Below, one piece after another: positions 43,191 through 51,661 of a stretch of DNA of 64,000 nucleotides (positions within the stretch are counted from its first letter, which is position 1; each line of letters starts with the position of its first letter). The position numbers and the translations under genes are program-made. The notes below the pieces were generated by a model. It did no database searches. It saw only the letters and a program-made list of their open reading frames with translations, and was not told the DNA's origin. This stretch comes from Emticicia agri (lineage in GTDB: Bacteria; Bacteroidota; Bacteroidia; Cytophagales; Spirosomataceae): positions 1 through 64,000 of the forward strand of contig NZ_SEWF01000025.1 of NCBI RefSeq assembly GCF_004168285.1, read 5' to 3'.

Positions 43191-45128
43191 ATGCGAGCCC
43201 TATCAGGCGTTTTACTACTCATTGCTTCGGCTGTTTTTGCCCAACAAAATGTACCTCAACGAACAGCCATCGAGACCAACACTCGTACCATCCGGCAGGG
43301 TGTACCCATGACCAATTCAATCCGTAAAGCTTTTGCCGCAGGTACCCGTGATTTTTCGGGCAAACCTGGCCAGAATTACTGGCAGCTGGAAGCTGATTAT
43401 ACTATTCAGGCCAGTATTGACCCCACAACACAAACTATTACTGGTACTGAAAAGATTCTGGTGCATAACAACAGCAAAGAGGACTTAAAAAATCTGGTGC
43501 TACGCCTCGACCACAACATTTTCCGTCCTGAAGTACCCCGTGGTTTTTCAACCCCTGCCGAAGCCACCGAAGGTATGGTGGTTACAAGTATCAAAGTAGC
43601 CGGAGCAGAGATTGAACAAAAAACTATCAGAGGCTTGAACCGCACTATTGCCACTGTTCCATTAAAAGACTTTATCAAGGCCGGAACAAAAGCTGAGGTA
43701 GAAATAGCCTGGCATACCAAACTCCCGGGCGGCCCGAATGGTGTAGGGCATCGGATGACACAACGTTTTGATGATAAATTGTTTCAGCCTACGCAATGGT
43801 TTCCACGACTGGCTAAATATGACGACCTGAGAGGTTGGGAAACCAGCCCCTATTTAGGGCCATCGGAATTTTATAATAATTTCGGCAGGTTTGATGTGCG
43901 TATCACTGTGCCAGGTGGGTGGCTGGTAAGCGGAACAGGTGTATTGCAGAACCCTGAGCAGGTACTGAATGAAACTACCAGAAAACGATTAACCACTGTA
44001 CTGAACAGTAATGATGAAGTAACGATTGTAAGTGCAGAAGAAGCCGGAAATGCCACAGTTGCCGGAGACAAACTTACGTATCATTTTGTAGCCGACAAAG
44101 TAAACGATTTTGCCTGGGCTACCGCCGGAAAATTTATCTGGAAAGCCACAAGAGCCACTATTCCGGGCAAAGGGGCAATACCTATTTATATGTTCTATCT
44201 GCCCGAAAGAGCCAGATTTTTTGAGAAAGCAGGGGCTATTACCCGCCATGCCTTAGAATTTTATTCTGCCTTGTGGACTCCCTACCCTTTTCCGCAGCTA
44301 ACCTTGCAAGATGGCCCCAGTGCCGGAATGGAGTATCCGATGGTGATTAACTCTAATCAGGGAGCAGCCGACCATGAGACGGGGCACCAGTGGTGGCCGA
44401 TGGTGGTGGGTAATAACGAAACCCGCTATGGCTGGATGGATGAAGGCTTTAACCAGTATATGAATATTCTTTCGGCGGCTGATAGCAAAGGCATACCTTA
44501 TAAATTGGATGGTCTTGGACAAAGCTATGGCAAACAAAGTGGCGATGAGGACGAAGCCCCGATGATGTGGAGTGCTAACGATGCCGCAAGTGGCTATCGT
44601 TTCCAGACATACGGTAAAACGCCTCTGATGCTGTCTATGTTAGGGGGTATAGTTGGCGATGAAGCTGTTATGAAAGCCATGAAAGAATATGCTAAGGTAT
44701 GGAGTTTTAAACACCCTTCGCCCTGGGATTATATGTATTTCATGAATAATGCCCTCGGACAAAATCTTGACTGGTTCTGGTACTACTGGTTATTTACCAC
44801 CGAATCGGTTAATGGTTCTATCAAAGAGGTAAAAACCAATAAAGATAAAACCATTGTAACGGTACACCAGGCAGGCGAAATGCCTTCTCCGGTAGTACTG
44901 AAAGTAGAGTTTGAAGCTGAAGGCCCAGCTATTAAAACCTTACCAAACACCAAAATGCTTGATGCTAATACGGCTGTGGTAACCTGGCCTGTTTCAGTAT
45001 GGTTTGGTGGTAGCCGCACATTTGAGGCTGAAATGAATTTCGGCAAACGTAAAATCAAACAAATTACTTTAGACCCGAACGGCCGCTTCCCGGATAACGA
45101 TACAAAAGATAATGTATGGCCGAGGTAA
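43191..45128 (+). CDS. M1 family zinc metallopeptidase (aminopeptidase)
   Basis: 645 residues with signal peptide (AVFAQ). N-terminal beta-saddle domain (about 60-260), then the gluzincin catalytic domain: SAGMEYPMV (379-385, GxMEN equivalent) and HETGHQWWP (His395, Glu396, His399) with zinc ligand Glu418 (WMDEGFNQY). Thus the HExxH-18x-E signature is complete. It would cleave N-terminal residues from peptides in the periplasm or outside. It appears to be transcribed alone; a hairpin follows the gene. Confidence 0.92.
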   Translation: MRALSGVLLLIASAVFAQQNVPQRTAIETNTRTIRQGVPMTNSIRKAFAAGTRDFSGKPGQNYWQLEADYTIQASIDPTTQTITGTEKILVHNNSKEDLKNLVLRLDHNIFRPEVPRGFSTPAEATEGMVVTSIKVAGAEIEQKTIRGLNRTIATVPLKDFIKAGTKAEVEIAWHTKLPGGPNGVGHRMTQRFDDKLFQPTQWFPRLAKYDDLRGWETSPYLGPSEFYNNFGRFDVRITVPGGWLVSGTGVLQNPEQVLNETTRKRLTTVLNSNDEVTIVSAEEAGNATVAGDKLTYHFVADKVNDFAWATAGKFIWKATRATIPGKGAIPIYMFYLPERARFFEKAGAITRHALEFYSALWTPYPFPQLTLQDGPSAGMEYPMVINSNQGAADHETGHQWWPMVVGNNETRYGWMDEGFNQYMNILSAADSKGIPYKLDGLGQSYGKQSGDEDEAPMMWSANDAASGYRFQTYGKTPLMLSMLGGIVGDEAVMKAMKEYAKVWSFKHPSPWDYMYFMNNALGQNLDWFWYYWLFTTESVNGSIKEVKTNKDKTIVTVHQAGEMPSPVVLKVEFEAEGPAIKTLPNTKMLDANTAVVTWPVSVWFGGSRTFEAEMNFGKRKIKQITLDPNGRFPDNDTKDNVWPR

Positions 45129-45141
45129 AACTCAATGCGCC

Positions 45142-45185
45142 ACCGTGCCACCCCCTTTTGCGAACGAGTATAGGGGTGGCACGGT
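45142..45185. repeat. Intergenic hairpin after the M1 peptidase gene
   Basis: Perfect 13-bp inverted repeat (ACCGTGCCACCCC at 45142-45154, complement at 45173-45185) with an 18-nt loop and no T-tract. It may be a weak terminator or a palindromic repeat element between convergent genes. Confidence 0.6.
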
Positions 45186-45239
45186 TAATGCACTAAGTGG
45201 CTCATATAATCCACATAACACCTGCGAAACATAATACTA

Positions 45240-46007
45240 TCACCCCTTCCCCTTCCTCCTCTTAAAGTCCCAAAAACCTCCCATCAGAAACAAACACATC
45301 AAAACAAGTGCATTCCTTAATAAAATCAGATGAAGATGCTCGAAATTGGGGAAAGCAATCATCATCAGGTAAGAATACGGATACCACTCTTTTGGAATTG
45401 TTTTATATTCAAAAGTCATCATAATTCCGGCAAACCATAAGACAAAACCTAAAGCGAGCGGAAGAATAAAATTCCTGAACCGAAGACTCATCCAGAATTG
45501 TATCGAACTGATAGCCAGACTGCAGACAAATGTTTTTGATAGTAGTGCCACAAGATGCTGCCAGTCAAGGTATTTATGGAACAAGTCAAGTTTTGCATCG
45601 ATCGCATTGAGCAACAATGCTGCTAAAAATAAAAACGTTACATTTAATAAGAGGAATAAAAGAATCAGGAATTGCAGGTTCAGAAATTTGCTGATAAAAA
45701 CAGTTAATTCAGATTGAGGAGAACTGAATACCTGCTTCCATGTATGGTTACGATACTCTATCTGCGCTGTTAAGGTAGCAATCAGTATCATATAAAGTGG
45801 TAATATCATACCAATCATCATCTGCAGGCTGATTTTGAAATAAATCTGCCACGGGTCGGCATATAATCTTGCTACAGAATCGCTTGTCGTAAGCATCTCT
45901 AACAACTCCATGAATGGAACAAAAAAAGCACCAAAAAAAGTCAGGTAAAAAGCTGAAGTTCGTTTGGTTTTCAATAATTCAGATCGTAAGGTAATAGCTA
46001 AATTCAT
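45240..46007 (-). CDS. ABC transporter permease, ABC-2 type (second of a tandem pair)
   Basis: 255 residues with six membrane helices. It aligns over its full length with its neighbour at 46067: both start M-LTITLRSELLKTKRTSA-YLT-FGA and contain IEYRNHTWKQVFSSPQSE, ISSIQFWMSLRFRNFILPL and FDFKRRKGKG. These belong to the bacteriocin or lantibiotic protection (BcrB/NatB-like) permease group. Tandem duplication gives a heterodimeric exporter with the ATPase at 46837. Substrate unknown. Confidence 0.85.
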   Translation of the reverse strand: MNLAITLRSELLKTKRTSAFYLTFFGAFFVPFMELLEMLTTSDSVARLYADPWQIYFKISLQMMIGMILPLYMILIATLTAQIEYRNHTWKQVFSSPQSELTVFISKFLNLQFLILLFLLLNVTFLFLAALLLNAIDAKLDLFHKYLDWQHLVALLSKTFVCSLAISSIQFWMSLRFRNFILPLALGFVLWFAGIMMTFEYKTIPKEWYPYSYLMMIAFPNFEHLHLILLRNALVLMCLFLMGGFWDFKRRKGKG

Positions 46008-46066
46008 AATAGTTTTTTATCAGGTTAATAAATAATTTTGGAAGATGGCTTATTGGGGTTCAACAG

Positions 46067-46840
46067 TTAATCGTTACCCTTTCCCTTTCTACGTTTGAAA
46101 TCAAAAAAGCCTATTAGCAAAAACACACCTGTGAAAAGAAGCGCATTGCGTAATAGCGTAACGTGCAAATGTGCATAGTCTGGAAAAACAAGCATCATCA
46201 GGTAAGAATACGGGAACCATTCTTTTGATAGGGTTTTATATTCAAATACAAACATGAGTCCTACAAACCATAAGGTAATACCTATGGCCAATGGCAGAAT
46301 AAAATTCCTGAATCTCAGACTCATCCAGAATTGTATCGAACTGATGGTCGTGCTTAAAAGAAGTGTTTTTCCCAGCGTTTCAATCAACTGTTGCCAGTCG
46401 AAAGATTGCTGTAATAAACCAAGCTGTGGATCAACCACATTAACCAATAATATTACCACAAATAACAATGCGGCATTTAGTAGCAGGAATGAAACGATCA
46501 GCAATTGCAGGCTCAGGAATTTACCGAGAAATACGTTAAATTCAGATTGAGGAGAACTGAATACCTGTTTCCAGGTATTGTTACGGTATTCAATCTGAGT
46601 CAGCAAGGTAGTCATGAGTATCATATAAAATGGTAATAGCAAGCCCATCACTATATGCAGACCATTTTTATAGTAAAACTCCCAGGGATAAGTATACATC
46701 TTTTCCAGGGGTTGGCTTATGGTGAGCAGTTCATCTAATTTTATTGACGGAACTATCAATGCCCCAAAAATAGTCAGATAAAGTGCTGAAGTACGTTTGG
46801 TTTTAAGCAGTTCAGATCTTAGGGTAATAGTTAAGCTCAT
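46067..46840 (-). CDS. ABC transporter permease, ABC-2 type (first of a tandem pair)
   Basis: 257 residues, six helices and the same conserved blocks as the 45240 paralog, with changes mostly in extracellular loops. Its start overlaps the end of the ATPase gene by 4 nt (ATGA type), so ATPase and both permeases form one operon. Such three-gene sets often protect against cationic peptides or cyclic antibiotics or export a small molecule; nothing here fixes the substrate. Confidence 0.85.
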   Translation of the reverse strand: MSLTITLRSELLKTKRTSALYLTIFGALIVPSIKLDELLTISQPLEKMYTYPWEFYYKNGLHIVMGLLLPFYMILMTTLLTQIEYRNNTWKQVFSSPQSEFNVFLGKFLSLQLLIVSFLLLNAALLFVVILLVNVVDPQLGLLQQSFDWQQLIETLGKTLLLSTTISSIQFWMSLRFRNFILPLAIGITLWFVGLMFVFEYKTLSKEWFPYSYLMMLVFPDYAHLHVTLLRNALLFTGVFLLIGFFDFKRRKGKGND

Positions 46841-47751
46841 GAGAGGTTGGTTGTCATATCAATAAATAATTCTTCAAGATTATTTCCTTTGGGTTGCAAA
46901 AGATATACATCAATATTATTTTTCATCAGCTTCCTGTTAATTTCAGCTATCTGTTGAAGACTATTATAAGATAAAGAAAAAATCTCGTCGCTTAATTCAG
47001 GGCTGTATTCATGCAAAATCTTTATGGCTTCCGGATTATCTGATGTATGCAGGTTAAGTTTCGCTTTTTTCTGTTGAAAACCATGTAGCTCCTGCAAAGT
47101 ACCCTGAAATAGCATTTTACCTTTAAAAATGATACCGATATGCGTTACCATCTTTTCAACTTCTGCCAGAATATGGCTTGAGATAATAATGGTAATGCCC
47201 AATTCCTGATTCAGTTTTTTAATCAGTCCACGTAGCTCAATAATTCCATTGGGGTCAAGACCATTGGTAGGTTCATCTAAAATCAGTAATTCGGGGTTTG
47301 GCAGAAGTGCCAGAGCAATAGCTAATCTTTGTTTCATACCTAAAGAAAAGTGCCTGGCTTTCTTTCTCCCGGTATCACTTAAATCAACCAAGGTTAATAC
47401 TTCTTCAACCCTGTTTTTATCTACTCCATACACATCCCGGTACACATTAAGGTTCTCACGGGCGGTCAGATGCCCGTAAAAAGAGGGACTTTCAATTAAG
47501 GTTCCTACCTTTTTCAGAATATTAATCCTATCGTCTTTTAATTCTTTGCCAAATAAGGCAATGCTTCCTTTTTGCAGATTCCGCAACCCTAAAAGCAAAC
47601 TTAATGTAGTGGTTTTACCGGAGCCATTCGGGCCGATAAATCCATAAATACTGCCTTTTTCCACCTGCAAATTAATGTCAAACAATGTCTGAACATTTTT
47701 TGAATAATTGTAGCTTAGGTCAGTGGTCTGTAGAATGTAATTGTTTCTCAT
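46837..47751 (-). CDS. ABC transporter ATP-binding protein (BcrA-like)
   Basis: The ATG at 47751 (MRNNYILQT) is chosen; the longer frame contains no conserved residues. About 304 residues: Walker A GPNGSGKTT, Q-loop, signature FSLGMKQRLAIALALL, Walker B ELLILDEPTNGLDP and the H-loop IIISSHILAE. The C-terminal ~90 residues match the BcrA/NatA-type accessory region. It is the energy-coupling subunit for the two downstream permeases. It is divergent from the fibre gene at 47973; the palindromic operator P4 lies in between, so it could affect both. Confidence 0.92.
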   Translation of the reverse strand: MRNNYILQTTDLSYNYSKNVQTLFDINLQVEKGSIYGFIGPNGSGKTTTLSLLLGLRNLQKGSIALFGKELKDDRINILKKVGTLIESPSFYGHLTARENLNVYRDVYGVDKNRVEEVLTLVDLSDTGRKKARHFSLGMKQRLAIALALLPNPELLILDEPTNGLDPNGIIELRGLIKKLNQELGITIIISSHILAEVEKMVTHIGIIFKGKMLFQGTLQELHGFQQKKAKLNLHTSDNPEAIKILHEYSPELSDEIFSLSYNSLQQIAEINRKLMKNNIDVYLLQPKGNNLEELFIDMTTNLS

Positions 47752-47906
47752 AATTTTTGTTTTGGTTGGTGTTATTAAATTCGAAGAATCCGAATGTAGT
47801 ACATAATACTTTGCAAAGCAAGGTATTATGCAGACTATTTGATAAATGGTTGAAATAAAGGGAAGAAAGGAACCGAAATTAGAATGGCAATACATTTAAT
47901 TACCTC

Positions 47907-47957
47907 AATATCACGGCAAACCGTGATTGACATGAATAGAGTATGAGAAGACATTTG
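47907..47957 (+). promoter_or_regulatory. Palindromic operator and promoter P4 of the fibre regulon
   Basis: The same 24-bp block (47907-47930) with TTG at 47927-47929 and GACATTTG at 47950-47957, again 20 nt apart. Beyond the block the sequence differs from P1-P3, so conservation is confined to the functional elements. Confidence 0.8.
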
Positions 47958-47972
47958 TAGAAAAAAACATTC

Positions 47973-49181
47973 ATGAAAATATCTACAAAACTTTACCTGA
48001 GCCTTGCTCTTAGTCTGTCATATACCACAATTTTTGCTCAAAATGCAAAAGTTGTCGACACACCTAATGGTACTGTCATTAGCAATATGGGAGGCACCGA
48101 CACACCATATTCAGCTTCAATTCTGGATATCCGTAGTGCTAATAAAGGTATTTTACTACCTCGCATGAGTACTGCCAACCGCAATGCTATCAGTTCTCCA
48201 CAAGCAGGTTTACTCATCTATAACAATTCTACTAATCAGTTCAATTACCACAATGGTTCCTCATGGCAAGTAGCCTCAATTGGCAATCAATGGGGAGTAA
48301 ATGGGAGCATCCTGCACCATAGTGGACAGGTAGGGATTGGAACAGCGAACATGATAAATGCTAATACCTTTCTGAATGTACGGGGAAATCTGGGTGGTAC
48401 TGGTTTTGAAGGCATGTATATTACTTCCAGTGGTAGCAGAGGCAAACCTTTTTACGGATATTCTGCCAATGATAGCACAACAGCGTATCATTATTATGAT
48501 GGCAGCAATTCAAGATGGAATCTGAATGTAGGAAGTGGTGATAGAATAACCGTTACAAGCACGGGTAATGTAGGTATAGGTATAACTAACCCTATATATA
48601 AATTGCATGTCAATGGCTCTAGCTATCTTAATGGTTATACCGAAGTAAATGGCGATCTGTATGTAAACGGTATTTTTGATGTAGATACAGACGGATATAT
48701 TAACAGAGACGCTATTGTAGGCAGAAATTTAAGCGTAGCAGGAACAAGTTCTTTAATCGGAAATGTAACAACCACCAATAATATTACGGTAGGTAATAAT
48801 GCAACTGTTAATGGGAATGGAGTAGTGGATGGTAATCTTACAGTTAATAATGGCAAAGGAGTAGCTTATAATGCCAGTAATAGCACAAATCTGAGAATAT
48901 ATAAATTTACGACAGCTAACTTTCATGCTGTATTACCAGCTCATGGTTCTGCTGTAACAGCCATTGCATTTAATGGCGGATTTACTTCAACTCCTCATGT
49001 GATGGTAGCTGATATAGCCTCATCGGGAGGAACTGTAGGAGAAATAGACAGAGTAATATTGGTATTAAGCGGTTGCAGTATTTCGGGTGGAACAACTTCT
49101 TGTACTGCCAAAATTGTGAATACTGATAATGCTGCTGTAGATTATAACATTACCTGGAATTGCATCGCTATCGGCTATTAA
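47973..49181 (+). CDS. Exported fibre-like protein with NVGIG motifs and lectin-like C-terminus (4)
   Basis: 402 residues, start MKISTKLYL, signal peptide (TIFAQ). A head module (GILLPRMSTANRNAISSPQAGLLIYNNSTNQFNYHNGSSWQ) is followed by tail-fibre-type motifs (GQVGIGTANM, GNVGIGITNPIYKLHVNGSS) and a run of GN and NGN-rich hexapeptide-like strands (SLIGNVTTTNNITVGNNATVNGNGVVDGNLTVNN). Junction GKGVAYNASNSTNL and end (PHVMVADIAS..DRVILVLSGCS..AKIVNTDNAAVDYNITWNCIAIGY) resemble those of the 35.8-40 kb family. It sits 8 kb away but shares the operator. Confidence 0.72.
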   Translation: MKISTKLYLSLALSLSYTTIFAQNAKVVDTPNGTVISNMGGTDTPYSASILDIRSANKGILLPRMSTANRNAISSPQAGLLIYNNSTNQFNYHNGSSWQVASIGNQWGVNGSILHHSGQVGIGTANMINANTFLNVRGNLGGTGFEGMYITSSGSRGKPFYGYSANDSTTAYHYYDGSNSRWNLNVGSGDRITVTSTGNVGIGITNPIYKLHVNGSSYLNGYTEVNGDLYVNGIFDVDTDGYINRDAIVGRNLSVAGTSSLIGNVTTTNNITVGNNATVNGNGVVDGNLTVNNGKGVAYNASNSTNLRIYKFTTANFHAVLPAHGSAVTAIAFNGGFTSTPHVMVADIASSGGTVGEIDRVILVLSGCSISGGTTSCTAKIVNTDNAAVDYNITWNCIAIGY

Positions 49182-51399
49182 CCAACATTTCATTCTGAAC
49201 CAAAGGCACTAAAATGGTAAACTTGGTGCCTTTGTCTTTTTCAGAATTAATAAATAACTCTCCCCCTATGGTTTCCAGTCGGCCTTGAATATTTTTCAGT
49301 CCTATGCCTTTCTGTTGGTTTTCCTGTATGCCTCTGCCATTGTCGGTTACTTCCAATACCAGGTCTTTCCCTTTTTGTGACAGATAAATAGTGGCCTCGG
49401 TAGCCTTTGAATGTTTGATAATATTCTGCATCAATTCCAGACAGATGGCATAGATATTCAGATCAATATTTTTATTGAAATAGGCTAATTCATTAATAGT
49501 TAAGCTGAAACAGATTCGTTGATTATGATTGATTTTCTGAATCATACGTTTCAGGGCATTTTTTAATCCTTCTTTCTCCAATTCTTCAGGCATCAGGTTA
49601 TGTGAGAGAATCCTGACTTCGGAATACGCATTTTCGGTCATTGATAAGATATTGGCATAAATCTGTTGTTCCCGTTCTGACAGATGTTCGGGGCTGATAT
49701 TATCTAAAGAGATATTGATGGCCGTGAGCAAACTACCTAAATTATCATGCAAATCGGCCGCCATACGCTTGCGCTCAATGGTCTGCCCACGTTGCATGGC
49801 TTCCTTGATTTCATCGTACGATTTTTGTAATTCTGCTGTGCGTTCTTTTACTTTTTGTTCCAGTTGCTCATTCAGCAATTCAGTTTCCTTTTTCCGTTTT
49901 TGAATATTTCTGAAGTTCCATGCCAACGACAATAACAGTAATCCGAGCAAACCAAGCCCAATCCATAAAAATTGCTGGGTTTGCTGTTTTCTTTCGGCTT
50001 CGGCAGATAAATTATTAATGCGATTCTGTTGTAAAAGCCTTGTTTTTTCTGAGGAGGTTTTCAGTTGTTCTATCTGCAATTTCCTTGCTAATTGGTCTCT
50101 TTCATTTTTCTCAAAAAGAGCCAGCCTTTCTGCTTCGGCGTTGCGGCTTTTGAGTAGTAGTATTTCGTTGGCACGCAACGATGAATCAATAATGGCTTTC
50201 TGCAGGAGTTCCTGCCGCTCAAATTCTGCTTTGGCTCTTTCGGTCTCTAATTTTTTCTGCAAACCCAATACCTGTGTCAGTTTTCGCCTGTTACTTACCG
50301 AATCGTTCATGATATTATACCTTTCATAGGCATTGAGCGCTAAATCATATTTTTGTAGTTTTTTAGCAGACAAATACTGCACTTCATAATTATCGGCTTC
50401 GTGTTTAATTGCCATTGCCGCCTGCGCCAGCGACTCTGATTTGGTGGTATATTGAAGCGCCAATGGATAATCTCCCGACAGGTAAGCAGCTTTTGCCAGA
50501 TAGGTAAAAGAAGCAAAAAGATAGAAACGGTTATTGGTTTCTTCAAAGTATTTTACTGCTTTTTTTACATTTGCTACACCTTCCTCTATCCTATTCAGGT
50601 GAATCTGGCAACGTCCGATTTCCATAAGGGTAACCATCTCTATAGAAGTAGATAATTTCCCCTCGTGTATATAATCAAGTGCCTTCTGGTAATTTTTCAG
50701 GGCTTCTGCATATTGTTTCTGCTCGGCATAAACCACGCCAATGTCATCATACTTATAGGCATAGTTCAAAGCCCATTTACTGATTTTTTCCTTAGTAGTA
50801 CCTGTTTTAAAGTCATTTGCCTGACAGATACCGATTATATCAAGGGCTTTTTTATGATAAATAAGTGAGTTTTCATAATCACGCAATAACTGATAGCTAC
50901 TGGCAATGCGGGTTAATGAATAAGTAGCCAATATTAAATCAGTGCCTTTTAGGTGTTCTGCTTTTTTGTTGGCTTCCAGACTAATATCCAGTGCTTTCTG
51001 ATAATCGGTTTTGATGGTATAGGCAATACCCATGTAATCGTAAGCCTTGAAAATATGAGCATTATACTGCATGTTCGTGGCGTATTTCAGCAGTCTTTCA
51101 GCATAGTGTATCATTGAATCGGCATTTTTACGATCAACCCGATTATTATAATACATATAGGCCAATCGCTCGGCAGCTAAAACGAGCAAGGTATCTTCTC
51201 TTTTGTTTCTGTTTTTATATTCGAGTGAATAAAACAAGCCTTTGGTAGCGGCAAAAATACTATCGGCATTGATGGGTTTACGGGCAAGGTCGGCCGCTTT
51301 AAAAGTATCATTCAGGTTAGGTAAACGAACTGATTGCGCATAACTATTGGAACACAGGAGCGTGAGAATGATTGAAAAATATAAAGCTGTATTTTTCAT
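49168..51399 (-). CDS. TPR sensor histidine kinase, NarX/LuxR-partner type
   Basis: The ATG at 51399 (MKNTALYFS) is chosen because it begins a signal peptide; about 743 residues. Periplasmic TPR repeats (about 60-390), a coiled coil (KLETERAKAEFERQELLQK), one membrane helix (FLWIGLGLLGLLLLSLAW), a second coiled coil, then HisKA_3 (IERKRMAADLHDNLGSLLTAINISLD, phospho-His in DLHDN) and a HATPase domain with DNGRGIQ and KGIGLKNIQGRL. This kind usually pairs with NarL-type regulators such as the one at 26882, but no partner is adjacent. It converges on the fibre gene with a 14-nt overlap. Confidence 0.88.
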   Translation of the reverse strand: MKNTALYFSIILTLLCSNSYAQSVRLPNLNDTFKAADLARKPINADSIFAATKGLFYSLEYKNRNKREDTLLVLAAERLAYMYYNNRVDRKNADSMIHYAERLLKYATNMQYNAHIFKAYDYMGIAYTIKTDYQKALDISLEANKKAEHLKGTDLILATYSLTRIASSYQLLRDYENSLIYHKKALDIIGICQANDFKTGTTKEKISKWALNYAYKYDDIGVVYAEQKQYAEALKNYQKALDYIHEGKLSTSIEMVTLMEIGRCQIHLNRIEEGVANVKKAVKYFEETNNRFYLFASFTYLAKAAYLSGDYPLALQYTTKSESLAQAAMAIKHEADNYEVQYLSAKKLQKYDLALNAYERYNIMNDSVSNRRKLTQVLGLQKKLETERAKAEFERQELLQKAIIDSSLRANEILLLKSRNAEAERLALFEKNERDQLARKLQIEQLKTSSEKTRLLQQNRINNLSAEAERKQQTQQFLWIGLGLLGLLLLSLAWNFRNIQKRKKETELLNEQLEQKVKERTAELQKSYDEIKEAMQRGQTIERKRMAADLHDNLGSLLTAINISLDNISPEHLSEREQQIYANILSMTENAYSEVRILSHNLMPEELEKEGLKNALKRMIQKINHNQRICFSLTINELAYFNKNIDLNIYAICLELMQNIIKHSKATEATIYLSQKGKDLVLEVTDNGRGIQENQQKGIGLKNIQGRLETIGGELFINSEKDKGTKFTILVPLVQNEMLVNSR

Positions 51400-51513
51400 A
51401 TAGTATGCCGTTACTCTTAGAAACAGTATAACCAAACAGTAAATGTAACTGTTGTAAACCTGATTTGTTCTTTTCCCGGCAAGTTTTTTGTAAAAAGTTA
51501 TTAAGCGTTTTCA

Positions 51514-51608
51514 TGTATCACGATTTATAAAATCGTGTAATCAGCGAATATGACAGGCTAAAATTTGGCAGAATTTCACGACAGGACGATTTGAAAAATC
51601 GTGATACA
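51514..51608. repeat. Palindromic repeat, family A copy 2
   Basis: Arms TGTATCACGATTTATAAAAT... (51514-51537) and ACGATTTGAAAAATCGTGAT... (51586-51608) are inverted and each internally palindromic. Same plan as 12944-13053, with GTATCACG in place of GTATGACG. Confidence 0.8.
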
Positions 51609-51613
51609 AACAA

Positions 51614-51638
51614 AAAACTCGGCTTATGGCCGAGTTTT
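51614..51638 (-). terminator. Rho-independent terminator
   Basis: 10-bp stem AAAACTCGGC/GCCGAGTTTT with a 5-nt loop and flanking A-tract; serves the leftward amidohydrolase gene. Confidence 0.75.
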
Positions 51639-51661
51639 CGCATTTATTCTAATTTCCTTTC

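Noticed and set aside
45142-45185. Rho-independent terminator after the M1 peptidase
   Set aside because: The stem is perfect, but the loop is 18 nt and no T-tract follows, so it is listed as a repeat/hairpin instead.
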